DNA of 7,669 bases, taken from assembly GCA_964404765.1 (NCBI GenBank), contig CAYOLL010000238.1:269-7937 (forward strand), in the 5' to 3' direction. The DNA comes from CAYOLL01 sp964404765 [NCBI: uncultured Gemmatimonadota bacterium] (lineage in GTDB: Bacteria; 4572-55). Each line of letters starts with the position of its first letter. Within the stretch, counting starts at the first letter, position 1. The notes under the pieces were generated by a model that did not search any database, was not told the origin of the DNA, and was given only the letters and a program-made list of their open reading frames with translations. The position numbers and the translations under genes are program-made. Positions 1-5,656 of the stretch are shown piece after piece.

Positions 1-29
1 CTTGAAAATATTGACTCCGCAATCCGTTT

Positions 30-81
30 AGCCTTCGCAAGGTTTCCTGTATCCATTGACAAAAATAACCTTGCGAAGGCT
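30..81. repeat. Inverted repeat / hairpin, unit 1
   Basis: Perfect 15-bp arms at 30-44 and 67-81 flank a 22-nt AT-rich loop. The stem is followed by CACGTTGGGG on the plus strand, with no T-run on either strand, so this does not look like a simple intrinsic terminator. Confidence 0.9.
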
Positions 82-132
82 CACGTTGGGGAGTTCAGCA
101 AGCCTTGAAAATATTGACTCCGCAATCCGTTT

Positions 133-180
133 AGCCTTCGCAAGGTTTCCTGTATCCACAAAAATAACCTTGCGAAGGCT
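133..180. repeat. Inverted repeat / hairpin, unit 2
   Basis: The same 15-bp arms as in unit 1 lie at 133-147 and 166-180 with an 18-nt loop that lacks four bases present in unit 1. The stems are fully conserved while the loop differs, which suggests the stem is the part under constraint or the part that is copied. Confidence 0.9.
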
Positions 181-254
181 CACGTTGGGGAATTCAGTAA
201 GCCTTGAAAATATGGACTCCGCAACAAGTTTAACCTTCGCAAGGTTTCCTGCAT

Positions 255-1262
255 CTACAGTTCCAGATTAATCAGCGTCCGTCCCCTAATTTTTCCGGCC
301 AGAATTTCTTCAATTTTCGAATCCAGACCGCTTAAGGGGATTTCCTGAGCAAGGCCGCTCAAATGCTCGATGCGCCAGGGGCCGGCCAATTTATGCCAGA
401 TTTTTCGCCTTTCGCTCATCGGATAAGTGGCGGATTCAATCCCAATCAGCTTGACGCCGCGGATAACAAATGGGTAGACTGTGACGTTCAACTCGTTGGA
501 AGCTACTAAGCCACAAACAGCGACACAACCCTCATGCTTTGTGGATTTGACCGCGGTAGCCAGAATATTGCCGCCGACTGTATCAATTACGCCGGCCCAA
601 CGCGCACTCAGCATCGGCTTATTTTTTGGGTCATCAATAAGCGGATCGTGCCGGTCGATTATTTCCGCTGCGCCAATTTCTTTGAGGAAATTGACTTGAT
701 CCGGCTTGCCGGTAGCAGCGACAACACGATAGCCGGCTTTGGCCAGAAGCGCTACCGCCAGACAACCCATGCCGCCGGTGGCGCCGGTTACCAGGACTTC
801 GCCCCGGGCGGGGGTCAGGCCAAATGTCTCCATCTGCCGCAAGGCCATCCCGGCCGTAAAACCGGCCGTTCCCCAAATCATACTTTCACGCATGGACAAC
901 CCTTCCGGCAACAAGACCGCCCACGCCGCCGGCACCCGAATATATTGCTGAAAACCACCGGACGTATTTTGCCCCAAGTCAAAACCGGTTACCAACACTT
1001 CGTCGCCTTGTTCAAAGGCCGGGCTGCTGCTGTCAACCACAATGCCGGCGGCATCGACACCCGGTGTATGGGGATAGCTGCTGGTAACGCCTTTGTGGCC
1101 GGTGGCGGAGAGTGCATCCTTATAGTTGAGAGAGGAATAACGGACATGAATTAGCAGTTCTCCTCCAGGTAAATCGTTGACATCTTTTTGCTCGATGGAG
1201 CGGGTAAATTTGCCAGCGGCAGTTTCACGAACAACGAGCGCTTTGTACTTAATAGATCGCAT
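255..1262 (-). CDS. yhdH: YhdH/AcuI-family NADPH-dependent oxidoreductase (acrylyl-CoA reductase type)
   Basis: A 335-residue medium-chain dehydrogenase/reductase of the zinc-free quinone oxidoreductase branch, at full family length. Visible motifs in order: SLNYKDALSATG (44-55), HTPGVDAAGIV (65-75), GDEVLVTGFDLG (86-97), GGFQQY (102-107), GTAGFTAG (131-138), the dinucleotide-binding loop VLVTGATGGMG (156-166), GVIDTVGG (224-231), GLVAS (251-255), PFVIRGVKLIGI (264-275) and the C-terminal RGRTLI (327-332). These are typical of YhdH/AcuI, whose characterised members reduce acryloyl-CoA to propionyl-CoA with NADPH in the cytoplasm; the substrate here is inferred. The ATG at 1262 is preceded by AAGGAG eight bases upstream. 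The gene lies 51 bp after the TOPRIM gene and may be read through or use its own promoter. Its stop codon sits inside repeat unit 3. The family call is firm, the substrate less so. Confidence 0.93.
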   Translation of the reverse strand: MRSIKYKALVVRETAAGKFTRSIEQKDVNDLPGGELLIHVRYSSLNYKDALSATGHKGVTSSYPHTPGVDAAGIVVDSSSPAFEQGDEVLVTGFDLGQNTSGGFQQYIRVPAAWAVLLPEGLSMRESMIWGTAGFTAGMALRQMETFGLTPARGEVLVTGATGGMGCLAVALLAKAGYRVVAATGKPDQVNFLKEIGAAEIIDRHDPLIDDPKNKPMLSARWAGVIDTVGGNILATAVKSTKHEGCVAVCGLVASNELNVTVYPFVIRGVKLIGIESATYPMSERRKIWHKLAGPWRIEHLSGLAQEIPLSGLDSKIEEILAGKIRGRTLINLEL

Positions 1263-1270
1263 GAAAAAAA

Positions 1271-1276
1271 CTCCTT
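1271..1276 (-). promoter_or_regulatory. Ribosome binding site of the yhdH-like gene
   Basis: AAGGAG on the minus strand, eight bases before the ATG at 1262. It fixes the start codon. Confidence 0.85.
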
Positions 1277-1312
1277 ACATAGTGATTTACTTGACACATA
1301 ACGATATTAGCT

Positions 1313-1318
1313 ATTATA
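1313..1318 (-). promoter_or_regulatory. Possible -10 element for the yhdH-like gene
   Basis: A perfect TATAAT on the minus strand overlaps the stop codon of the TOPRIM gene and lies about 50 bases upstream of the yhdH start. The matching -35 region (around 1336-1342, about CAGTCA) is poor. An internal promoter is therefore possible but not secure; read-through from the upstream genes would also work. Confidence 0.35.
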
Positions 1319-2039
1319 ACATTTGCAAAAAATCCCTGACTGGTTTAAAAACAGCGTGATCAAGTTGCCAATATCCTTTTTGAGCCGCTTCGCCCAAATC
1401 CAGGTTAGGCTTATAGCGCGAAGCCAAAAAAGCATGCGCTTTAACAAGATCAACGGTAACGGATTGCGGCGGCGCAAGGGTTTGAGACGTCGCCATTTTT
1501 TGAAGCTGTTCAAAATAGGCGATTTCAAACCACTCGCGTGAGGCCAGAAAGGCGCGGACACGGGTTTTTGGCAGGTTTTGATCCGTTAATTGAATTTGAC
1601 GATCGTTGAGACAGGTTACATATTGCTCAACGCAAAAATAGGCGGGAGCATTTTTAACCGATTCATAACACAGCGTTTCCAGCATTCGCTGCAGAATCAG
1701 GACACCGATTCGGGGCTCGGTATCGGTCATTTGCAATTGCCGCTCCGGTTGAGGCAAGGCGGCGTTTTTCAAGGCGGTGCAAATACTGGCAAAAGCCGGG
1801 TCCGATGTTTCGTCATCGGCGTCGCGAATAATTCCGATAGAAGTGACGCTTTCATAACCCGACGCATTTTTCAAACCTTTTAGATTGCGCAAAAAATAAG
1901 TGACACCGCCAACCGGAATTACTTGAATTTGATTCAGCAACTGCATGTCGCCCAATAATTTATCAAAGAGGTTAACCTCGTCTTTTCCTTCCACCAAAAG
2001 GAGTTTAGACCGCAAAATGGGAGTCGGTTCATTTTTCAT
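1314..2039 (-). CDS. TOPRIM (DUF3226-like) putative nuclease partner of an AAA ATPase
   Basis: A protein of 241 residues. Near the N-terminus KLLLVEGKDE (12-21) supplies the conserved TOPRIM glutamate (E17). IGIIRDADDE (68-77) supplies the DxD motif (D73, D75), with a further D76. This matches the TOPRIM fold of OLD-family nucleases and the small DUF3226/DUF4435-type proteins that accompany ATPases. The C-terminal half is helical and not recognisable. The ATG at 2039 is preferred over a GTG at 2051, because it forms an ATGA overlap with the ATPase stop codon and has a GAAGGGTGG stretch upstream. The two genes are therefore translationally coupled and the proteins probably form a complex. By family knowledge the expected role is metal-dependent nucleic-acid cleavage controlled by the ATPase, possibly in phage defence; that role is inference. 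The exact Pfam family is uncertain. Confidence 0.8.
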   Translation of the reverse strand: MKNEPTPILRSKLLLVEGKDEVNLFDKLLGDMQLLNQIQVIPVGGVTYFLRNLKGLKNASGYESVTSIGIIRDADDETSDPAFASICTALKNAALPQPERQLQMTDTEPRIGVLILQRMLETLCYESVKNAPAYFCVEQYVTCLNDRQIQLTDQNLPKTRVRAFLASREWFEIAYFEQLQKMATSQTLAPPQSVTVDLVKAHAFLASRYKPNLDLGEAAQKGYWQLDHAVFKPVRDFLQML

Positions 2040-3082
2040 CGAATTTCCCACCCTTCTTCCAGCACGGATTCCAGGCTTTCCTGATCCAGCGTGACGGCCT
2101 CGATACCGTTTTTCCCCTGCTGCAGCCGATGGTAGCGAAAATCATACGGCGGCGCTTCCGTAAAAGCCTGGTGCGCCCCGCGGATACATTCCCAGCTATG
2201 CGTTGTCGCAAAAATCTGCACCTCAAATTGCCGCGCCAAATCGGCAATCGCCCGCCAGACTTTTTCCGAAATCGAATAATGAAAACCGTTCTCAATCTCA
2301 TCAATCAAAACCACCCCGCCGGCCGCGCCGATAATCGCTAATGCAATCTCCAGCAAGCGGCGCATGCCTTCGCCCATCAGCGACAGCGGCAGGAGTTGCG
2401 GCAGTTTTATATCGCCATAGATGAACGCCTCCTGTTTGCCGGTAATAATCGTCTGCGCTAAGATTTCCAAACCAATCAAGCGATTTTCGACCATTTGTAA
2501 AGAATGGATCAGCGGCTCAAGCTGTTTGTTAAGGCGAAGTTTGCTAAGCTCTGTCGCCAGCTCCGCTTCCGAATTCCTTTCACGGGCGGGCAAAAACTTA
2601 ACAGGCGGATGAAACGGCATTGCCGGCAACATGACTTGAATTTCCGTCGAACCATCAATATTCCGTCCCGGCAATGCTTTGTAAGCGGTTGTCTTTTTTA
2701 ATGTCAAATCCGTATGCGAAAATAATATTTCCCACGATAAACTTTTACCTTCCGTTGCTGCCGGGATGATTACGGTACTCGGAACAATGCTAAACTCGAT
2801 AACAAGTTCGGCCTGACTATCAGTCAGACAAATTTTTTGGCCGGTATTAAAGTTGAAAAAATACGTTGTGACCGGTTCCTGCATCGGAATAAGTTTGAAT
2901 CCGCGAAAGGCATTTATTTGAAACAGCGCCTCCGGTTGCAAAGTCGTATATATATAAAGCGCCTCCAACAGCGCCGTCTTGCCTACATTGTTTTTGCCCG
3001 AAATCAAATTAATCCGTTCCAGCGGGGCAATGTTGAAATCGGCAAAGCAACGAAAGTTTTTGATTGAGAATTGTTGTTGCAT
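2036..3082 (-). CDS. AAA/ABC-type ATPase (OLD-like, AAA_15/AAA_21 class)
   Basis: A 348-residue ATPase with the layout of SMC/RecF-like ATPases in OLD and related defence proteins. It opens with FSIKNFRCFADFNIAPLERI (5-24), typical of the family. Walker A is GKNNVGKT (29-36). An ABC-signature-like SLMGEGMRR lies at 234-242, Walker B is VVLIDEIENG (257-266; D261, E262), and the H-loop is ATTHS (292-296; H295). Residues between about 50 and 230 form the variable insertion where family members differ. All ATPase motifs are intact, so an active enzyme is expected. The ATG at 3082 has GGAG six bases upstream. The gene follows the lipoprotein gene by 24 bp and its stop overlaps the TOPRIM start by 4 bp. 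It has no TOPRIM domain of its own; that part is supplied by the next gene. The family call is firm and the biological role is inferred. Confidence 0.9.
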   Translation of the reverse strand: MQQQFSIKNFRCFADFNIAPLERINLISGKNNVGKTALLEALYIYTTLQPEALFQINAFRGFKLIPMQEPVTTYFFNFNTGQKICLTDSQAELVIEFSIVPSTVIIPAATEGKSLSWEILFSHTDLTLKKTTAYKALPGRNIDGSTEIQVMLPAMPFHPPVKFLPARERNSEAELATELSKLRLNKQLEPLIHSLQMVENRLIGLEILAQTIITGKQEAFIYGDIKLPQLLPLSLMGEGMRRLLEIALAIIGAAGGVVLIDEIENGFHYSISEKVWRAIADLARQFEVQIFATTHSWECIRGAHQAFTEAPPYDFRYHRLQQGKNGIEAVTLDQESLESVLEEGWEIR

Positions 3083-3088
3083 TCTAAA

Positions 3089-3092
3089 CTCC
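3089..3092 (-). promoter_or_regulatory. Ribosome binding site of the ATPase gene
   Basis: GGAG on the minus strand, six bases before the ATG at 3082, inside the 24-bp gap after the lipoprotein gene. It supports the chosen start and an operon with the upstream gene. Confidence 0.7.
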
Positions 3093-3106
3093 GGGGGAAA
3101 ATTGTG

Positions 3107-3946
3107 CTACTTTTGAATCTGAATCGTGCCGCCCTGATCGTATGGCAAGGCCACATCGCCGCCCGGCAACCGCGTCAGCATGTCTCCGCGTAATTGATAG
3201 CTGACCGAGCCGCCCTGCAAAACCTGCTTGATAGCCATGCCCGCTTCCAAAAAATTGACTCGAATCGGGAGTGTTAACTGCGTTTTACCGTTTTTGGCGA
3301 TTTTCATAGGCGCGGAAGTCAGACTCTTGGCGATTTCGTTGCCGCTCAAGATGACATTGTGATTAAACTTTAGAACGTCCAATTCCAGAAGATTGGGGTT
3401 TTCAATCTCTACCTCCAGCACCAGGCTGACGCCCGTCAGGCTTAAATCCTTTGTTTTAAGTGATTTGAGCGCCAGATTTGGTTTTTTTAGTAGCGGAAAA
3501 GTGCCGCTGTAGGAAAAGGGAATGCCAACCGCGCCAATCGGTGTTTTGACCTGCGCAGTGCCCTGCATCCGATACGGCGCTTCCTGATTGTTGACAATGC
3601 TTTTGACAGACTGAAACAGGTCACTATAAACAATTTTAGCCGGCACGGTAAAGCCGCTGCTGCCGTTGGCCGGAATCTGCAAGCCGGTCTGCTGTTCACC
3701 ACGCAAAAACGGGTGGCTATCCACTTCCAGATTATAACTGAAACCGGTCAGGGTAATGCCAATCGCATTCGGATTTTGAATGCGAAAGTTGATATTTAAG
3801 TCAATGTCTTTCAACGAGATGCTTTGGATGGCAAAAGACTCGTAATTGATTTTCGGTTGATCAAAAAGATTCTTTAGTCCCGCGCAGGAAAAACCGGTCA
3901 TCATTAAACTTAAGCTTACGATGATAAGAACACGATGCTTCTTCAT
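3107..3946 (-). CDS. LEA14/WHy-domain protein, probable lipoprotein
   Basis: A 279-residue protein. The N-terminus (MKKHR, then a hydrophobic stretch to about residue 18, then GFSC with C21) resembles a lipoprotein signal peptide. The positions before C21 (G18, F19, S20) are not a classic lipobox, so lipidation is likely but unproven. Two WHy (water stress and hypersensitive response) repeats follow. The first, about 35-150, has FRIQNPNAIGITLTGFSY (54-71); the second, about 160-279, has VEIENPNLLELDVLKFNH (179-196). Each carries the NPN turn and a strand pattern of alternating hydrophobic residues. This resembles bacterial LEA type 2 proteins of the cell envelope, for which no enzymatic activity is known; the exact role is unknown. 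It lies 64 bp after the DUF445 gene and 24 bp before the ATPase gene. The ATG at 3946 has an AGAAGG-type site about 10-11 bases upstream. Confidence 0.85.
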   Translation of the reverse strand: MKKHRVLIIVSLSLMMTGFSCAGLKNLFDQPKINYESFAIQSISLKDIDLNINFRIQNPNAIGITLTGFSYNLEVDSHPFLRGEQQTGLQIPANGSSGFTVPAKIVYSDLFQSVKSIVNNQEAPYRMQGTAQVKTPIGAVGIPFSYSGTFPLLKKPNLALKSLKTKDLSLTGVSLVLEVEIENPNLLELDVLKFNHNVILSGNEIAKSLTSAPMKIAKNGKTQLTLPIRVNFLEAGMAIKQVLQGGSVSYQLRGDMLTRLPGGDVALPYDQGGTIQIQK

Positions 3947-3982
3947 AAGAAAAATGCCCTTCTTCTTGGTTTTATTTTTTGT

Positions 3983-4008
3983 GCCAATTCCGAGGCTAAC
4001 CGGATGGC
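3983..4008. other. Hairpin between the DUF445 and WHy-protein genes
   Basis: GCCA...TCCG (3983-3986, 3989-3992) pairs with CGGA...TGGC (4001-4008), leaving a 2-nt bulge and an 8-nt loop. It sits directly after the DUF445 stop codon. On the minus strand it is followed by an A-rich tract, not U residues, so it is not a convincing terminator for the DUF445 gene. It may protect the 3' end or tune expression between the two genes. Confidence 0.4.
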
Positions 4009-4010
4009 TT

Positions 4011-4706
4011 TTACTTCAACAGCAAGGCGCTGGCAATACCCATCAATGCGCCAAAAACGCCACCCCACACGACCAGCCAGCCCATGTGCTCACGGATCAT
4101 CTGCTCGACCATCTGTTTCACGCGCAGAGGCGTCAGGCGTTCTAACTCGGTATCAATCATTAGTTCGACTTTTTCACGAAAGTTGCCAAAATCTTTCTCG
4201 TTTTCCAACAGTGAATTAACATCCAAATGATCTAAAAAATTGACGGTGCGCTGTCGAAATTCTTCTTTAAATGGCTGGCGTAGCGGTTCCATGGCTTTTT
4301 TGCCGGTAACTTTCAGCAAAATTCCGTAGTAGGATGCATTTTGTACTACATTGACAAAGCCGTCGAACATGTCGTCAAAGTCAACCTTATCAATGACGGC
4401 TTCGAAATGGAATTCTTTGTGAAAGGCGCTTTTGGCGACGACGGCAAAGTTTTTTTCGGTGAAAAAATTCTGCAAAATTAGACTGCGGATCGCGTTTTTA
4501 AATGCCTCGAACCGCATTTCAATTACGCCGGAGCCGTATAAGTACGGCACTTTTTCAAAGAGCATGTGTACGGCTAACCAGTTAGTAAACGCGCCGGATA
4601 AGGCGTACAAGCCTGCCTCGGCCATGACTTCCCGACCAGGAAATTCAGGGCTGAAGTAGGCAATCCCAAAAACCAGCGCGGAAATAAGATTTGTGAAAAA
4701 GCTCAT
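4011..4706 (-). CDS. DUF445 family membrane protein
   Basis: A protein of 231 residues from the ATG at 4706. The N-terminal hydrophobic stretch (about 3-18) and the segment GLYALSGAFTNWLAVHMLFEKVPYL (32-56) form the characteristic DUF445 start; the GA(F/L)TNWLAV(H/K)M(L/M)F core is highly diagnostic. GSGVIEMRFEAFK (58-70) follows. The middle (about 80-200) is charged and helical, and a C-terminal transmembrane helix spans about 209-230, ending in a single lysine. DUF445 proteins are inner-membrane proteins of unknown function; this is a short form. A TTG at 4739 would add 11 residues but has no supporting ribosome binding site. The ATG also lacks a clear one, so the start is the weakest part of this call. 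It is the first gene of the left cluster, and two envelope-type proteins next to the ATPase/TOPRIM pair is unusual. Confidence 0.85.
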   Translation of the reverse strand: MSFFTNLISALVFGIAYFSPEFPGREVMAEAGLYALSGAFTNWLAVHMLFEKVPYLYGSGVIEMRFEAFKNAIRSLILQNFFTEKNFAVVAKSAFHKEFHFEAVIDKVDFDDMFDGFVNVVQNASYYGILLKVTGKKAMEPLRQPFKEEFRQRTVNFLDHLDVNSLLENEKDFGNFREKVELMIDTELERLTPLRVKQMVEQMIREHMGWLVVWGGVFGALMGIASALLLK

Positions 4707-4791
4707 GTTAAAAGTGATGTTGATAGAAAAAAGTCGCAAGTTGAAAGTCTCTTTTTAAAGGAAGAAATTGCATGATGAAAGGGGAAGCCAA

Positions 4792-4822
4792 CGACATGCT
4801 AATGTCGACAGGGGACGTTAGC
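4792..4822. other. Alternative hairpins upstream of the DUF445 gene
   Basis: CGACAT (4792-4797) pairs with ATGTCG (4802-4807) around a GCTA loop. The overlapping GCTAATGTC (4798-4806) pairs with GACGTTAGC (4814-4822) with one imperfect pair and a 7-nt loop. The two stems exclude each other. No T-run follows, and it could equally be chance structure in AT-rich DNA. Confidence 0.35.
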
Positions 4823-4925
4823 AACAGATTTTTCGGCATGATTTTCTCCGACTCTTATTTTTCCCGCAATTTTTGAGTGACCTTATCAATCAATTTCAAG
4901 ATGAATGCCGTTGTTTTTTTTCGCA

Positions 4926-5068
4926 TACTCTTTTCCAAGTGACAAATTTAGCATTTGAAGCACGGTGTCATTCCGACAGGAATCTTCCCGCAAGATAACG
5001 CACAGCTAAATTTTAAAAAGATTCTTACAAAATGACAACATGCCGGATTTGTTGTCTGGAAAAGAGTA
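4926..5068. mobile_element. MITE-like nested inverted-repeat element
   Basis: The outer arms ACTCTTTTCCAAGTGACAAAT (4927-4947) and the reverse complement of 5047-5067 match at 17 of 21 positions, with the mismatches in one central 4-nt block. The inner arms start TGTCATT (4966-4972) and AATGACA (5031-5037), and continue into AGGAATCTT and AAAGATTCTT in the opposite sense. The element is about 140 bp, has no coding capacity, and is bounded by TA on both sides. This is consistent with a small non-autonomous element of the IS630/Tc1 TA-target type or with a REP-like palindromic repeat. A single copy is visible, so mobility is inferred from structure only. Confidence 0.55.
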
Positions 5069-5191
5069 ATGATGAAAATGAAAAGCAAACCGTAAAAATT
5101 AAATTGTTAATGATCAACGGCTAATTGCTAACGGTTAACTTCAGCGTGTTGAACCTTAGCTCGACACCTATGGGGTTAGATCTCACAGGGA

Positions 5192-5560
5192 TCAGTAGCG
5201 CTGGACATTGGCTGAAGCACGTGGTTCAGGTTCGTAGGGGGTTGGCCAGTAGTCTGTGACCTTTGAAATGAGACCGTCTTCGAATTCAAAGATGGTCAGA
5301 CCCGTCATTGGAGGCGCAGCGCTCTGAAATTCGATGAGCGTCATCGCACTATGCTCGTCTGCGATGCACTTTACAACCTTCGCGGACCAAGCACCCGGCC
5401 ATGTTGCAAAGAAGTCGATGTACCCTGTGCTCCCGGTGATTCGTTCCTTAGTCTGGGGCGCCTCATAAACCATATTCTGTGCGAGCAGTTGGCCGAATTT
5501 TTTCCAGTCTCGCATATTCGCAAGCTCCCAGTGTGCTAGTGCGATTGATCGTGCATTCAT
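5192..5560 (-). CDS. SnoaL/NTF2-like protein (polyketide cyclase-like fold)
   Basis: A 122-residue protein of the usual size for a single NTF2-like domain. The N-terminal helix ALAHWELANMRDWKKFGQLL (7-26), the strand MVYEAPQTKERITG (30-43), YIDFFATWPGAW (47-58) and the C-terminal IFEFEDGLISKVTDYWPTPY (90-109) match the SnoaL-like pattern of a cone-shaped barrel with a small-molecule pocket. Members include ketosteroid isomerase-like enzymes and many of unknown substrate; no reaction can be assigned. The ATG at 5560 is chosen because GGAG lies seven bases upstream; a TTG at 5578 would place that site inside the coding region. The gene is flanked by about 97 bp of GC-rich DNA upstream and a long gene-free region downstream, and it shares no obvious function with its neighbours. 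It may have been acquired separately. Confidence 0.8.
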   Translation of the reverse strand: MNARSIALAHWELANMRDWKKFGQLLAQNMVYEAPQTKERITGSTGYIDFFATWPGAWSAKVVKCIADEHSAMTLIEFQSAAPPMTGLTIFEFEDGLISKVTDYWPTPYEPEPRASANVQRY

Positions 5561-5567
5561 TGCCGAG

Positions 5568-5571
5568 CTCC
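5568..5571 (-). promoter_or_regulatory. Ribosome binding site of the SnoaL-like gene
   Basis: GGAG on the minus strand, seven bases before the ATG at 5560. It decides this start over the TTG at 5578. Confidence 0.7.
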
Positions 5572-5602
5572 GGATCAAGTTTGATGCGTTTTGTGAGCCG
5601 CC

Positions 5603-5626
5603 ACCTGACGCGGTCGCGGCGCAGGT
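5603..5626. other. GC-rich hairpin upstream of the SnoaL-like gene
   Basis: ACCTG (5603-5607) and CGC (5609-5611) pair with GCG (5619-5621) and CAGGT (5622-5626), with a one-base bulge and a 7-nt loop. It lies between the Rpn stop and the SnoaL-like start on the minus strand and could end transcription or act as an operator. No T-run follows. Confidence 0.4.
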
Positions 5627-5643
5627 CTGTGAAGTCTACACTT

Positions 5644-5655
5644 GCGCATTAGCGC
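5644..5655 (-). other. Short GCGC hairpin after the downstream Rpn gene
   Basis: On the minus strand, GCGC TAAT GCGC begins one base after the TGA stop. The upstream Rpn gene has a similar GCGCTAACGAGCGC one base after its own stop, so this is a shared 3' feature of the two paralogues. Confidence 0.5.
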
Positions 5656-5656
5656 T

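Larger units (their letters stand above)
1..259. repeat. Tandem array of about 100-bp units with nested palindromes
   Basis: Two full units (1-103 and 104-202) and a partial third (203 to about 259) are nearly identical, each starting CTTGAAAATAT. The period is 103 then 99 because unit 1 has four extra bases (TTGA) near 55-58. Each full unit carries AGCCTTCGCAAGGTT (30-44, 133-147) and its exact reverse complement (67-81, 166-180), separated by 22 and 18 nt, so a long hairpin can form. Each arm is also a short self-hairpin (six pairs around CGC, one of them G-U). Unit 3 is more diverged, has only one arm (AACCTTCGCAAGGTT, 232-246), and its similarity (CCTGCATCTACA against CCTGTATCCACA) runs over the stop codon of the yhdH-like gene. 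The array begins at the window edge, so it probably continues to the left. A 71-codon reading frame through it is a by-product of the repeat. Confidence 0.95.
4707..5191. other. Gene-free region with several repeats
   Basis: No reading frame here looks like a protein. The stretch holds the presumed promoter region of the DUF445 gene (no clear -35/-10 pair found), short hairpins at 4792-4822, the nested inverted-repeat element at about 4926-5068, and a run of related short words at about 5098-5139 (AACGGCTAATTGCTAACGG and GTTAAC). No tRNA or rRNA pattern is seen. Confidence 0.7.

Noticed and set aside
1-259. CRISPR array
   Set aside because: The repeated unit is about 100 bp with nearly identical sequence throughout. 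There are no unique spacers of regular size and no cas genes.
56-271. Plus-strand 71-codon reading frame
   Set aside because: It lies wholly in the tandem repeat, its protein is the repeat translated twice, and it overlaps the end of the yhdH-like gene. The changing repeat length does not preserve a protein pattern beyond that.
534-1154. Plus-strand 206-codon reading frame
   Set aside because: It is antisense to the firmly identified yhdH-like gene, has no family features and is an effect of codon bias.
1291-1320. Plus-strand promoter-like TTGACA, 18 bp, TATAAC
   Set aside because: A fair match, but nothing except the antisense of the TOPRIM gene lies downstream on the plus strand. Without transcript data it is best seen as chance in AT-rich DNA.
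2040-2051. GTG start for the TOPRIM protein
   Set aside because: The ATG four codons later gives the classic ATGA overlap with the ATPase stop and a better-placed ribosome site.
3983-4013. Intrinsic terminator after the DUF445 gene
   Set aside because: The hairpin is real on paper, but on the minus strand it is followed by A residues. The short T-run is on the plus strand, where no gene ends.
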